From assembly GCA_964399235.1 (NCBI GenBank), contig CAYNQC010000004.1, positions 1 through 44,581 of the forward strand: a stretch of DNA of 44,581 nucleotides. Direction: 5' to 3'. Position numbers and translations under genes: made by a program. Below the pieces are notes generated by a model, which did not search any database, had not been told where the DNA came from, and worked only from the letters and a program-made list of their open reading frames with translations. This document shows, in pieces, positions 23,604 to 30,784 of the stretch (position 1 is the first letter of the stretch; every line of letters begins with the position of its first letter). This DNA is from DASPPK01 sp964399235 (GTDB lineage: Archaea > Thermoproteota > Bathyarchaeia > Bathyarchaeales > Bathycorpusculaceae).

Positions 23604-25433
23604 ATGTGCGGAATATTCGGATGTGTCTTAAGAGAAGGGAAGGCAGCTCCAGTAATACACGCAGCTTTGAAAAGACTCGAATACCGAGGCTATGACTCAG
23701 TTGGAGAAGCAACGATAGACGAAGGAAAACTTTTCATCAAGAAAGACCAGGGAAAAATAGACGACGTCCACAGAATGCGCAACCTAGACGACATGCCCGG
23801 CAACATCGGCATTGGACACACAAGATGGGCAACCCACGGCGCACCACTGGAGATAAATGCCCACCCTCACCTTGACTGCACCGGAGAAATAGCTGTTGTT
23901 CACAATGGAATAATAGAAAATTTCGACGAACTTCGAACCGACCTTGAGAATCACGGGCACATATTCAAGTCGAAAACTGACACCGAAGTCATTCCGCACC
24001 TAATAGAGGAGATTCTCAAGAACAATCATTCCCTGAGCCTAAAGGACGCGGTTTTGGAAGCTGTGAAGAAACTCCAAGGATCGTATGCCATCGCGGTCAT
24101 CTCTTCGAAAGAACCTGACAAGATAGTATGCGCCCGAAACGAAAGCCCCCTTGTGGTCGGAATAAACGAAAAGGACACCTTCTTCGCCTCAGACATCCCA
24201 GCGTTCTTGCCGCTGACCAACAAGGCAGTCATAGTCGACGACGGCGAGCTCGTTATAATTTCATTCGGAGAAGTTGAAATCAAGAAGATAGCAGATGGCA
24301 AAATCGTCGCTCGTGAACCCAAGATAATCGAATGGTCACCCGAAATGGCCGTCAAGCAAGGTTACCCACACTTCATGATCAAGGAGATTCACGAACAACC
24401 TAAATGCCTGCGGAACACGCTTAGAGCGCAAGAACATTATGTCGAACTGATGTCCACTTTTCTTGATCGCGCCAAAGACGTTTACCTAGTAGCATGCGGA
24501 ACATCCTACCACGCATGTTTAGCAGCATCCTATATGTTTTCCAAACTGGCATTTCTCCCCACATACCCTATCATAGCGTCCGAATTCATTGAACAATCCG
24601 GAAAGTCAGTGAACATTGACAGCACTATATTAGCAGTAAGCCAATCCGGTGAGACCGCGGATACCTTGGCATCCGTCAATGTTGCCCGTCAAAGAGCCGC
24701 AACGATTCTCGGACTGACTAACGCAATTGGATCGACTCTGACGAGAGTTTCAAGAGTCTATATTGGGCAGCAGTCTGGCCCAGAAATAGGCGTAGCAGCG
24801 ACTAAGACCTTCACCTCGCAACTGTCAGTTATGGCCCAAATGGCCCTCCGGCTTGCAAAGAAAAGAGGCAAGGTTTCCCAAGATGAGATGGATTATCTTG
24901 CTGAAAAACTGATGAAACTTCCTGACATCGTTGAAGAAATAATCCAAAAGCAAGAAGAAAAGACAAAACAAATCGCGAAGAAGTACAAAGACGCAAAAAC
25001 TTTCTTCTTCCTCGGACGTGGGATCAGCACCGCCACAGCTTACGAGGGCAGACTCAAACTAATGGAGATAGCATACGTGCCGGCAATTGCCTTTCCAGCC
25101 GGAGAAAGCAAACATGGACCAATAAGCCTCATAGAACCCGGCTTTCCGGTAGTTTTCATTTGCGCAAAGGATGACACCCATAAAACGTTAATCGGCAACA
25201 TAATGGAAATGAAAGCCAGAGGCGCCTCAATAATCGCTTTACTGGAAGAGGGAGACGAGGAAATCAAGAAGCTAGCCGACGATTACATTGAAGTCCCAAA
25301 AGGCATTCCCGAAGTGTTATCACCAATTCCCTACGTCGTCCCTCTGCAACTGTTCGCCTACTACATGGCTATTGAAAGAGGCTGCAACCCCGATAAACCA
25401 AGAAACTTGGCCAAATCCGTGACAGTGAAATAA
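23604..25433 (+). CDS. glmS: Glutamine-fructose-6-phosphate aminotransferase
   Basis: A 609-aa enzyme making glucosamine-6-phosphate, the entry to UDP-GlcNAc and surface glycans. Cys2, freed after Met removal, is the glutaminase nucleophile (CGIFG); GHTRWATHG and HNGIIEN follow. Two SIS domains carry CGTSYHA, SQSGETADT and GRG. The C-terminus ends PRNLAKSVTVK, the family signature with a final Lys. ATG at 23604 is preferred because of the required N-terminal Cys and the GAGG at 23592; an earlier ATG at 23544 would block it. Divergent from the HTH/S-layer gene. Confidence 0.97.
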   Translation: MCGIFGCVLREGKAAPVIHAALKRLEYRGYDSVGEATIDEGKLFIKKDQGKIDDVHRMRNLDDMPGNIGIGHTRWATHGAPLEINAHPHLDCTGEIAVVHNGIIENFDELRTDLENHGHIFKSKTDTEVIPHLIEEILKNNHSLSLKDAVLEAVKKLQGSYAIAVISSKEPDKIVCARNESPLVVGINEKDTFFASDIPAFLPLTNKAVIVDDGELVIISFGEVEIKKIADGKIVAREPKIIEWSPEMAVKQGYPHFMIKEIHEQPKCLRNTLRAQEHYVELMSTFLDRAKDVYLVACGTSYHACLAASYMFSKLAFLPTYPIIASEFIEQSGKSVNIDSTILAVSQSGETADTLASVNVARQRAATILGLTNAIGSTLTRVSRVYIGQQSGPEIGVAATKTFTSQLSVMAQMALRLAKKRGKVSQDEMDYLAEKLMKLPDIVEEIIQKQEEKTKQIAKKYKDAKTFFFLGRGISTATAYEGRLKLMEIAYVPAIAFPAGESKHGPISLIEPGFPVVFICAKDDTHKTLIGNIMEMKARGASIIALLEEGDEEIKKLADDYIEVPKGIPEVLSPIPYVVPLQLFAYYMAIERGCNPDKPRNLAKSVTVK

Positions 25434-25468
25434 CCATAACGACACCAAATATGAACAGATTCGGTTTC

Positions 25469-25726
25469 TTACCGACGGTTTCCAGTACGCAAAATTCCCT
25501 CTTTCAACATGCCAGTTATGCTATTCTTAAGCTGTTCAAAGCAAGCACTCAGTCGCATAGCATCATCTTTCGCCATCCCTGCCAGCATTAGTTGCTTCTC
25601 AAAAGCTCTTCTGGTTTTCTTCACTCGACTGCCCAAAGTCAAATACATGTACAAAAGGTCGAAAGACATTCGGGCCACGTAAGGAGACTCTTTGATCAGC
25701 GCCGTAACCAATGATGCTGTGCTCAT
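25469..25726 (-). CDS. Small helical protein, unknown
   Basis: An 85-aa mostly helical protein with a basic middle (SRVKKTRRAFEKQL) and a hydrophobic N-terminal helix region (SFDLLYMYLTLG). No family is recognised. Its start is 36 bases downstream of the next minus-strand gene's stop, so the two form a likely operon. The glmS gene converges on it. Confidence 0.6.
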   Translation of the reverse strand: MSTASLVTALIKESPYVARMSFDLLYMYLTLGSRVKKTRRAFEKQLMLAGMAKDDAMRLSACFEQLKNSITGMLKEGILRTGNRR

Positions 25727-25762
25727 TTCTGCCGCCTCATCAATAGGGGAAAGTGGGAAAGA

Positions 25763-26143
25763 TTATTCATCTTCCTCCTCCTCTTCTGCTTTCTCCTGTC
25801 CCTTTTCAGCCATTTTCATGCGGATTTTTCTTTCAACTTCCTTGCCTATGTCGTCCCCCTTAGAACCGCTTCTGAGCATGTCTCCTATGCTTGAGAAGGT
25901 TCGCATATAGTCTTCTGTCAACTTCACAGCGACCTGTTCAGGCAACCCGCCTTGTTTCAATTCCTTATAGTATGCCGCTGCAGCCTTGCCCATGTTTCTT
26001 CCAGCTTCTTCAGAGAAAACTGATGCCAATAGGTTCTTGATCAGTGAGGGCACTTCTGAAGAGACAACATTGAGAATTTCTTTGATATCCTCTGGGCTTT
26101 CCCTCTCATGAGTCCTTTCATGCTTTTTTTCATCGTCAACCAT
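25763..26143 (-). CDS. Acidic-tailed helical protein, unknown
   Basis: A 126-aa protein: a very charged N-terminus (residues 1-20), a helical core (25-100) with NVVSSEVPSLIKNLLASVFS and a C-terminus of nearly pure Glu/Asp. Acidic tails of this kind appear in chaperone-like and nucleic-acid-mimicking proteins, but no function can be named. GGAGGTG lies just before the ATG. It leads a two-gene operon with the following small helical gene. Confidence 0.65.
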   Translation of the reverse strand: MVDDEKKHERTHERESPEDIKEILNVVSSEVPSLIKNLLASVFSEEAGRNMGKAAAAYYKELKQGGLPEQVAVKLTEDYMRTFSSIGDMLRSGSKGDDIGKEVERKIRMKMAEKGQEKAEEEEEDE

Positions 26144-26162
26144 TTTTTCACCTCCCCGATCT

Positions 26163-26351
26163 TCATAAGATGTTCATTGCGAACCGTAAGCGTGCCCATG
26201 CAACCTCAGGGCTTACTTGGTCTCTATTGGTTTCTTCATTCCGATGCGGCGTAACTTGTGCAACTGAGCTGGATGAATTTGAATTGAGCGCTGTAAACGA
26301 AATCGAGATGTCATTCTTTTTCAATCCAGATTTCGTGTGTCCATACCTCAT
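26163..26351 (-). CDS. Possible 62-aa ORF, uncertain
   Basis: ATG at 26351 has AGGTGA six bases upstream, and a TATA-like TATAATAT lies near 26371-26378. The protein is Ser/Asn-rich with no recognised motif, so only the signals support it. A frame on the other strand is open as well. The rest of the 26144-26418 region shows only the inverted repeat at 26378-26419. Confidence 0.22.
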   Translation of the reverse strand: MRYGHTKSGLKKNDISISFTALNSNSSSSVAQVTPHRNEETNRDQVSPEVAWARLRFAMNIL

Positions 26352-26377
26352 GTTTTTTCACCTGAGACACATATTAT

Positions 26378-26419
26378 ACTGGTCACTGTAGTTAGGTGTT
26401 CTGCGCAAAAGTGACCAGT
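26378..26419. repeat. 10-bp perfect inverted repeat
   Basis: ACTGGTCACT at 26378-26387 and AGTGACCAGT at 26410-26419 form a perfect 10-bp inverted repeat with a 22-base spacer. The right arm ends at the stop of the winged-helix gene; the left arm abuts a minus-strand TATA-like box. Confidence 0.5.
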
Positions 26420-26880
26420 CATTGATCACCTTTTTCAGCCAACTCATAGGTCGGAACACGGCCATCTATTTTCAGCAGGACCCCTTGGTCCACAAGCCTT
26501 TTCACCCTGTCTCTTACAATGCGTCTGCTGGATTTCCCCCTCATTGCAGCCACTTGTCGTGTAATGGCGGAAATGTTCAGAGTCCCTTTCACAGCCAATG
26601 CCTGCACGATGCATCTTGAAATTTCGTCTTGCGCAATTGGCTTTTGATGCAGATATCTCTCAGCATTTTTCAGGCGAGAGGCGATCTTCAACGGCTCGCC
26701 ATACAAGCCAACACCCATCTTCGTCAGGCGCAACGAAGCCGCTAAGCTTCCATATTCGGGTTTGTTAAGAATCAACTGCTCCAGAAGGTCAAGTCTGCGG
26801 ATTATCTGGTCCAGCTTCTTGCTTAACTCTTCCGCACCAGAGTCAGCTTTTTCTCCGCTGCCCAAATCTTTCCAGCTCAC
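26419..26880 (-). CDS. Winged-helix DNA-binding protein
   Basis: A 153-aa protein with a charged coiled-coil-like N-terminus (residues 15-45) and a C-terminal winged helix (95-150) where ISAITRQVAAMRGKSSRRIVRDRVKRLV would be the recognition part. Probably a local transcriptional regulator; its targets are unknown. GTG start with AGGTGA upstream. Divergent from pcm. Confidence 0.7.
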   Translation of the reverse strand: MSWKDLGSGEKADSGAEELSKKLDQIIRRLDLLEQLILNKPEYGSLAASLRLTKMGVGLYGEPLKIASRLKNAERYLHQKPIAQDEISRCIVQALAVKGTLNISAITRQVAAMRGKSSRRIVRDRVKRLVDQGVLLKIDGRVPTYELAEKGDQ

Positions 26881-26968
26881 TGTTCACCTTTTAGGTTGGG
26901 CTTCTTATTTAACATCCTATTCTCAAATTCAAATATGTTAATAACTTGCACGAAGACTGTTATGCTAG

Positions 26969-27655
26969 GTGCAGTTCGTGGAAGCGAACGAATGGGAAAA
27001 ACTCATCCAGAATCTGATTAAAGAAGGCGTTCTCCGTTCCCCCAGGGTTATTGAAACGATGCGCAGAGTGCCGCGCGAAAAGTTTCTGCCTGAAAACATG
27101 CGGTACTACGGCGCTGTTGACACGCCGCTTCCTATAGGTTTTGGTCAGACTGCTTCTGCACCTCATATGGTTTCAATAATGAATGAAGCTTTGCAGTTAG
27201 ACGTAGGCTCCAGAGTATTGGAGATAGGAGCAGGTTCAGGGTGGCATGCTGCCACAATAGCTGAGCTGATTGCGCCCAAGACGGCTCCTAGAAGTGAATG
27301 GGGACACGTCTACACTTTGGAAATAGTACAAGAGCTGGCGGAATTCGCACGCAAGAGCATCATGAACGGTGGATATGGAGATCGAGTGTCGATAATACAT
27401 GGAGACGGCTCAATCGGTTATGCTGAAAAAGCTCCCTATGACCGAATCCTCGTCACAGCCGCAGCTCCAGATGTTCCCAAACCTTTGATCGATCAGTTGA
27501 AACCCACTGGAATCATGCTAATTCCGGTTGGAAGTCTCTCACTTTTCCAGAACCTAATCAAGATTACAAAAGGAACTGATGGAAAGACAAAGCAAGAAAA
27601 CCTGGGCGGAGTGGCTTTTGTACCACTCACCGGAGAGTATGGTCACCAATTCTGA
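26969..27655 (+). CDS. pcm: Protein-L-isoaspartate O-methyltransferase
   Basis: A 228-aa repair enzyme that methylates isoaspartyl residues in damaged proteins so they can return to aspartate. Signature parts are RVPREKFLPENMRYYGAVDTPLPIG, FGQTASAPHM, LEIGAGSGWHAA and the late ILVTAAAP. The SAM-binding motif I is normal. GTG at 26969 is shown; GTG at 26978 has the better spacing to AGGTG and could be the true start. Stands alone. Confidence 0.95.
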   Translation: MQFVEANEWEKLIQNLIKEGVLRSPRVIETMRRVPREKFLPENMRYYGAVDTPLPIGFGQTASAPHMVSIMNEALQLDVGSRVLEIGAGSGWHAATIAELIAPKTAPRSEWGHVYTLEIVQELAEFARKSIMNGGYGDRVSIIHGDGSIGYAEKAPYDRILVTAAAPDVPKPLIDQLKPTGIMLIPVGSLSLFQNLIKITKGTDGKTKQENLGGVAFVPLTGEYGHQF

Positions 27656-27660
27656 CAGGA

Positions 27661-28962
27661 TCACGTGACAAGCAACTTTTCTCGGTACGCTTCCAGATCC
27701 AGCCAACCGTGTCCGCTGATGTTCATGCAAATCGTCTTTTCTTTACCCGCTTTTTCCGCCTTGAGAGCCTCATCGATTCCAGCACGGATTGCGTAGCTTG
27801 ATTCCGGAGCCGGCAGCCATCCTTCAGACTGAAGGAAAAGTCTTGCCGCTTCAAAGATGGATTTTTCGTCGGCTGGATAGGCTACGGCCTTTACTATGTT
27901 GTGTTTCTTGAGGAGACTTATGATCGGACCAGCTGCATGGTACCGCAGGCCGTCTGCTTTGATGGGGCTCATATCAGTCAGATGGCCCAAAGTGAACATT
28001 TTCAAGAGGGGTGTGTGCTCAGCAACGTCGCCGAAGTCGTATCTGTACTCGCCCTTGACGAGGTTCGGAGCAGCCATCGACTGTGCCGCCAGAAATTCAC
28101 ATTTGCGTTTACCCTTTAAGACTTCACCTATAAATGGAAGTGCAATTCCTCCGAAGTTTGAGCCGCCGCCCAAACACGCAACAATCAGGTCTGGCGTCTC
28201 ATCAATCATGTCAAACTGCTTGATCGTTTCCAAGCCGATCACGGACTGTTGTATCATAACATGATTCAAAACCGACCCCAAACAGTATACTGTGTTATCA
28301 TGCGTCTCCGCATACTCCAATCCCTCAGATATTGCAATGCCAAGTGAGCCATGACTGTTCGGGGTCTTGGCAAGAATGTCTTTGCCAGACTTTGTTTGTT
28401 TGCTTGGAGAAGCATAGACTTTAGCACCCAACAAATGCATTAGCGTCTTTCTGTCACTCTTCCAGTCATGGACAGATTTAACCCAGAAAACTACGCATTC
28501 GAGGTCTAACAACCGAGCTGCATAAGAAAGAGCAGTCCCCCACTGTCCGGCACCTGTTTCCGTGCTCAGAGTCGTTTTCCCTTCCCTCTTTGCGTAGTAC
28601 GCCTGCGCAATGGCAGTGTTGGTCTTGTGCGAACCGGTCGGAGACAAGTCTTCACGTTTATAGTAGAGCTTGACCTTCTTCAATCCCAGGCGCTTTTCCA
28701 ACCTGATGGCCCTGTAAAGCGGTCTCGGCCTGCCCATGTGAATGTAAAGTTCACGAATCTCGTCTGGTATAGGAATCCAAGTATGAGAAGACATCTCTTG
28801 GCCTAGGGATTCTTTCAACATGGTTCTAGCCAAGAATTCCATCCGTGAGGGGCCGGATTCAGGTTCTTTCGGCGGAGGAAGCGGTTCCGGGAGATCTGGC
28901 ATAATGTTATACCATTTGGCAGGGAATTCGTCTATTGGAAGAGCTATCTGATCCGTCTCCAT
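27661..28962 (-). CDS. trpB: Tryptophan synthase beta-like protein (TrpB2 type)
   Basis: A 433-aa PLP enzyme of the TrpB2 branch, longer than TrpB1 and rich in prolines near its N-terminus (MPDLPEPLPPPKEP). The PLP lysine lies in PTGSHKTN, the catalytic glutamate in ETGAGQWG, and the cofactor phosphate loop is GGGSNFGG. TrpB2 makes tryptophan from indole and serine, or serves as an indole salvage enzyme. No trpA or other trp gene is near. ATG at 28962 with GGTGA upstream is preferred over TTG at 28974. Convergent with pcm. Confidence 0.93.
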   Translation of the reverse strand: METDQIALPIDEFPAKWYNIMPDLPEPLPPPKEPESGPSRMEFLARTMLKESLGQEMSSHTWIPIPDEIRELYIHMGRPRPLYRAIRLEKRLGLKKVKLYYKREDLSPTGSHKTNTAIAQAYYAKREGKTTLSTETGAGQWGTALSYAARLLDLECVVFWVKSVHDWKSDRKTLMHLLGAKVYASPSKQTKSGKDILAKTPNSHGSLGIAISEGLEYAETHDNTVYCLGSVLNHVMIQQSVIGLETIKQFDMIDETPDLIVACLGGGSNFGGIALPFIGEVLKGKRKCEFLAAQSMAAPNLVKGEYRYDFGDVAEHTPLLKMFTLGHLTDMSPIKADGLRYHAAGPIISLLKKHNIVKAVAYPADEKSIFEAARLFLQSEGWLPAPESSYAIRAGIDEALKAEKAGKEKTICMNISGHGWLDLEAYREKLLVT

Positions 28963-29047
28963 ACATGTCACCAATTTATGAAGACGTATAGTATGACAGC
29001 TTGTGATTTAAAGATTGTCGCAAGACCCAACGTTCATGGCCGTCGGA

Positions 29048-30082
29048 TTACCCGAACCATTTTTCCAGCGTCGTCTTTCCCTTTTCCTTCACAATTCCCC
29101 TTTGCATCTTTTCCAAGGCTTTTCGAACACGATCTTCAGAGAAATCTCTTCCTCTGCAGATGAAATCTACGACGCGCTCAACATCAGGATCCTCCCACTG
29201 AATCCTGTAATCGTCAGTCACTGTTGGGTGTAAGAAAATCTCCCTGATCCTTTGAGGTTCAACCGGAAACTCTGCGTTCTTCACGTGTGGAACTGCGTTC
29301 TCCAGAGTCCCATGTTCCTTTATCAGTTTTAAAGCAGTTTTTGGACCCAAACCCTTGATCCCATCCGGGTTGAAGTCCGTTCCAATCAAAATACCCACGT
29401 CAACCAGCTGTTCATAAGTTATCCCACATTCTTTAAGAACCTGGGCCATTTCAACGACTTCAGGCACAACCTCGATGTAGATGTTTTTGCTCGGCAGCTT
29501 TCTCCTACCTGAAATCGTGATGTTTCTGACAAATCTTGGAGCCCCAAAAAGCAGACTATCATAGTCTTGACTTGCACAATAGTCGGCTTCTCCTTTTCTG
29601 GTCAAATATGCTGCCTGTGCTTCGCCTTCGCTTGGCGCTTGGATCCAAGGAATACCCAGCAAACCAAGAAGCCTCTTGCTGTCTTCCGCCATGTAGTCTT
29701 TAAGTTGCGAAGTCGCCTGAGCATATACGCGTGCTTCTTCAGGTTTTCCCTCCTTCAAAGCTCTTTCATACAACACTAGTGCCTCTTCCTTGACCTTTTT
29801 GCGCCTCTTGATTTCAACTTCTTTAAGCGCAGGAGGTGCTCCGTCGAAAACGTAGATTGGTTTTATCCCCAGCTCCACTAAGTTGCTTGTTCTATATAGA
29901 AGACCACTGAGATGACTAGTAACCCTGCCTGAGCTGTCCTTCAGGGGAGTTCCATCAGGCTGGCGAATGATGGCCAAGAACTGGTATAACGCGTTGTATC
30001 CATCTATGGCAATTGATTTGCCACCTAGATCCTCAAGTTTGACAACAGTCTTAGGGACAAGATCGCGGAGGTCTACGCCCAA
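29048..30082 (-). CDS. fen: Flap endonuclease 1
   Basis: A 344-aa structure-specific nuclease that trims 5' flaps in Okazaki fragment joining and repair. TTG at 30082 gives the invariant GVDLRDLV start. Metal ligands are in IDGYNALY, YVFDG, PSEGEAQAAYL, SQDYDSLLFG and ILIGTDFNPDGIKG. The C-terminus has a PCNA-binding box (TTLEKWF). The frame continues upstream to 30151 and would add a hydrophobic 23-residue leader, but family alignment shows this is not part of the protein. TATA-like TTTATTATG lies near 30120. Confidence 0.96.
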   Translation of the reverse strand: MGVDLRDLVPKTVVKLEDLGGKSIAIDGYNALYQFLAIIRQPDGTPLKDSSGRVTSHLSGLLYRTSNLVELGIKPIYVFDGAPPALKEVEIKRRKKVKEEALVLYERALKEGKPEEARVYAQATSQLKDYMAEDSKRLLGLLGIPWIQAPSEGEAQAAYLTRKGEADYCASQDYDSLLFGAPRFVRNITISGRRKLPSKNIYIEVVPEVVEMAQVLKECGITYEQLVDVGILIGTDFNPDGIKGLGPKTALKLIKEHGTLENAVPHVKNAEFPVEPQRIREIFLHPTVTDDYRIQWEDPDVERVVDFICRGRDFSEDRVRKALEKMQRGIVKEKGKTTLEKWFG

Positions 30083-30201
30083 AAAAATAACCCCATTTCC
30101 ACTATTGGCAGACACCCAACATAATAAAGTTGCGAAAACTAGAACATACAAGATATAAGGAAGTCCAGCAATTACACAACCACTCGCTGAAGATGGTCAT
30201 C

Positions 30202-30390
30202 ATGACTGAGAGAACATCAACGTTCACAATGATTACGTGTTCAAGCTGCGGAAAACCCGTCCCGCCAGGGGCAGAGGCAACGAAATTTCTCTGTCCGAAC
30301 TGCGGAGAGATTCAGATGAGAAGGTGCAGCAAGTGCAGGAAATTCGGTCGTCCCTACAAATGTCCGAAATGCGGGTTCATCGGCCCGTGA
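30202..30390 (+). CDS. Zinc-ribbon RNA-binding-type protein beside aEF-1beta
   Basis: A 62-aa protein with four CxxC knuckles (C13/16, C31/34, C42/45, C54/57), that is two zinc ribbons. This archaeal zinc-ribbon family (HVO_2753-like, DUF1610) is often encoded right before elongation factor 1-beta and may act in RNA or translation. ATG at 30202 is preferred; ATG at 30193 is possible. It is 24 bases before the aEF-1beta gene, so an operon is clear. Confidence 0.88.
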   Translation: MTERTSTFTMITCSSCGKPVPPGAEATKFLCPNCGEIQMRRCSKCRKFGRPYKCPKCGFIGP

Positions 30391-30413
30391 AATGAGAAAG
30401 AGGAAACAACGAG

Positions 30414-30689
30414 ATGGGTTTTGTGGTCGTAACATACAAGATATTTCCAAATGATGTTATCTCGGATTTTGATCCTTTGAAAAAGAGAATCGAAAGCACA
30501 CTTCCCGAGTTCGCAACGGTCCACGGTTACGGGGAGGAACTTGTCGCCTACGGGTTGAAGGCTCTTCTTGTGCAAATTAAGTTCCCAGAAGACAAAACAG
30601 GCATACTTGACGAGTTTGAGAAGAAAATCGAGACGATGGAAGGAATAAGCCAAATCCAGACGCTTATGGTGCGAAGAACAAGCCGGTGA
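30414..30689 (+). CDS. ef1b: Elongation factor 1-beta (aEF-1beta)
   Basis: A 91-aa nucleotide-exchange factor for aEF-1alpha. The ferredoxin-like fold shows a first strand FVVVTYKIFPND, then GYGEELVAYGLKALLVQIKFPED and the terminal FEKKIETMEGISQIQTLMVRR. Length fits the archaeal family (about 90). AGGAAAC precedes the ATG. Second gene of a two-gene unit with the zinc-ribbon protein. Confidence 0.95.
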   Translation: MGFVVVTYKIFPNDVISDFDPLKKRIESTLPEFATVHGYGEELVAYGLKALLVQIKFPEDKTGILDEFEKKIETMEGISQIQTLMVRRTSR

Positions 30690-30722
30690 CCCGGCACTGT
30701 CGCTTAAAACATTTATGCTCAA

Positions 30723-30733
30723 GACATTTATAT
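30723..30733 (+). promoter_or_regulatory. TATA box of the CDC48-type ATPase gene
   Basis: ACATTTATATT lies about 53 bases before the TTG start. A near-copy, ACATTTATG, sits 17 bases earlier (about 30708). GGGAAGGG at 30770-30777 is the ribosome binding site. Confidence 0.5.
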
Positions 30734-30784
30734 TGGAGAACTCTTCTGTTTCGAAACGTAAAATAATCACGGGAAGGGTTTTGA

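Noticed and set aside
30083..30151. Signal-peptide-like leader on FEN1
   Set aside because: The frame is open, but FEN1 begins at GVDLRDLV in the family; the hydrophobic leader is untranslated promoter-side sequence.
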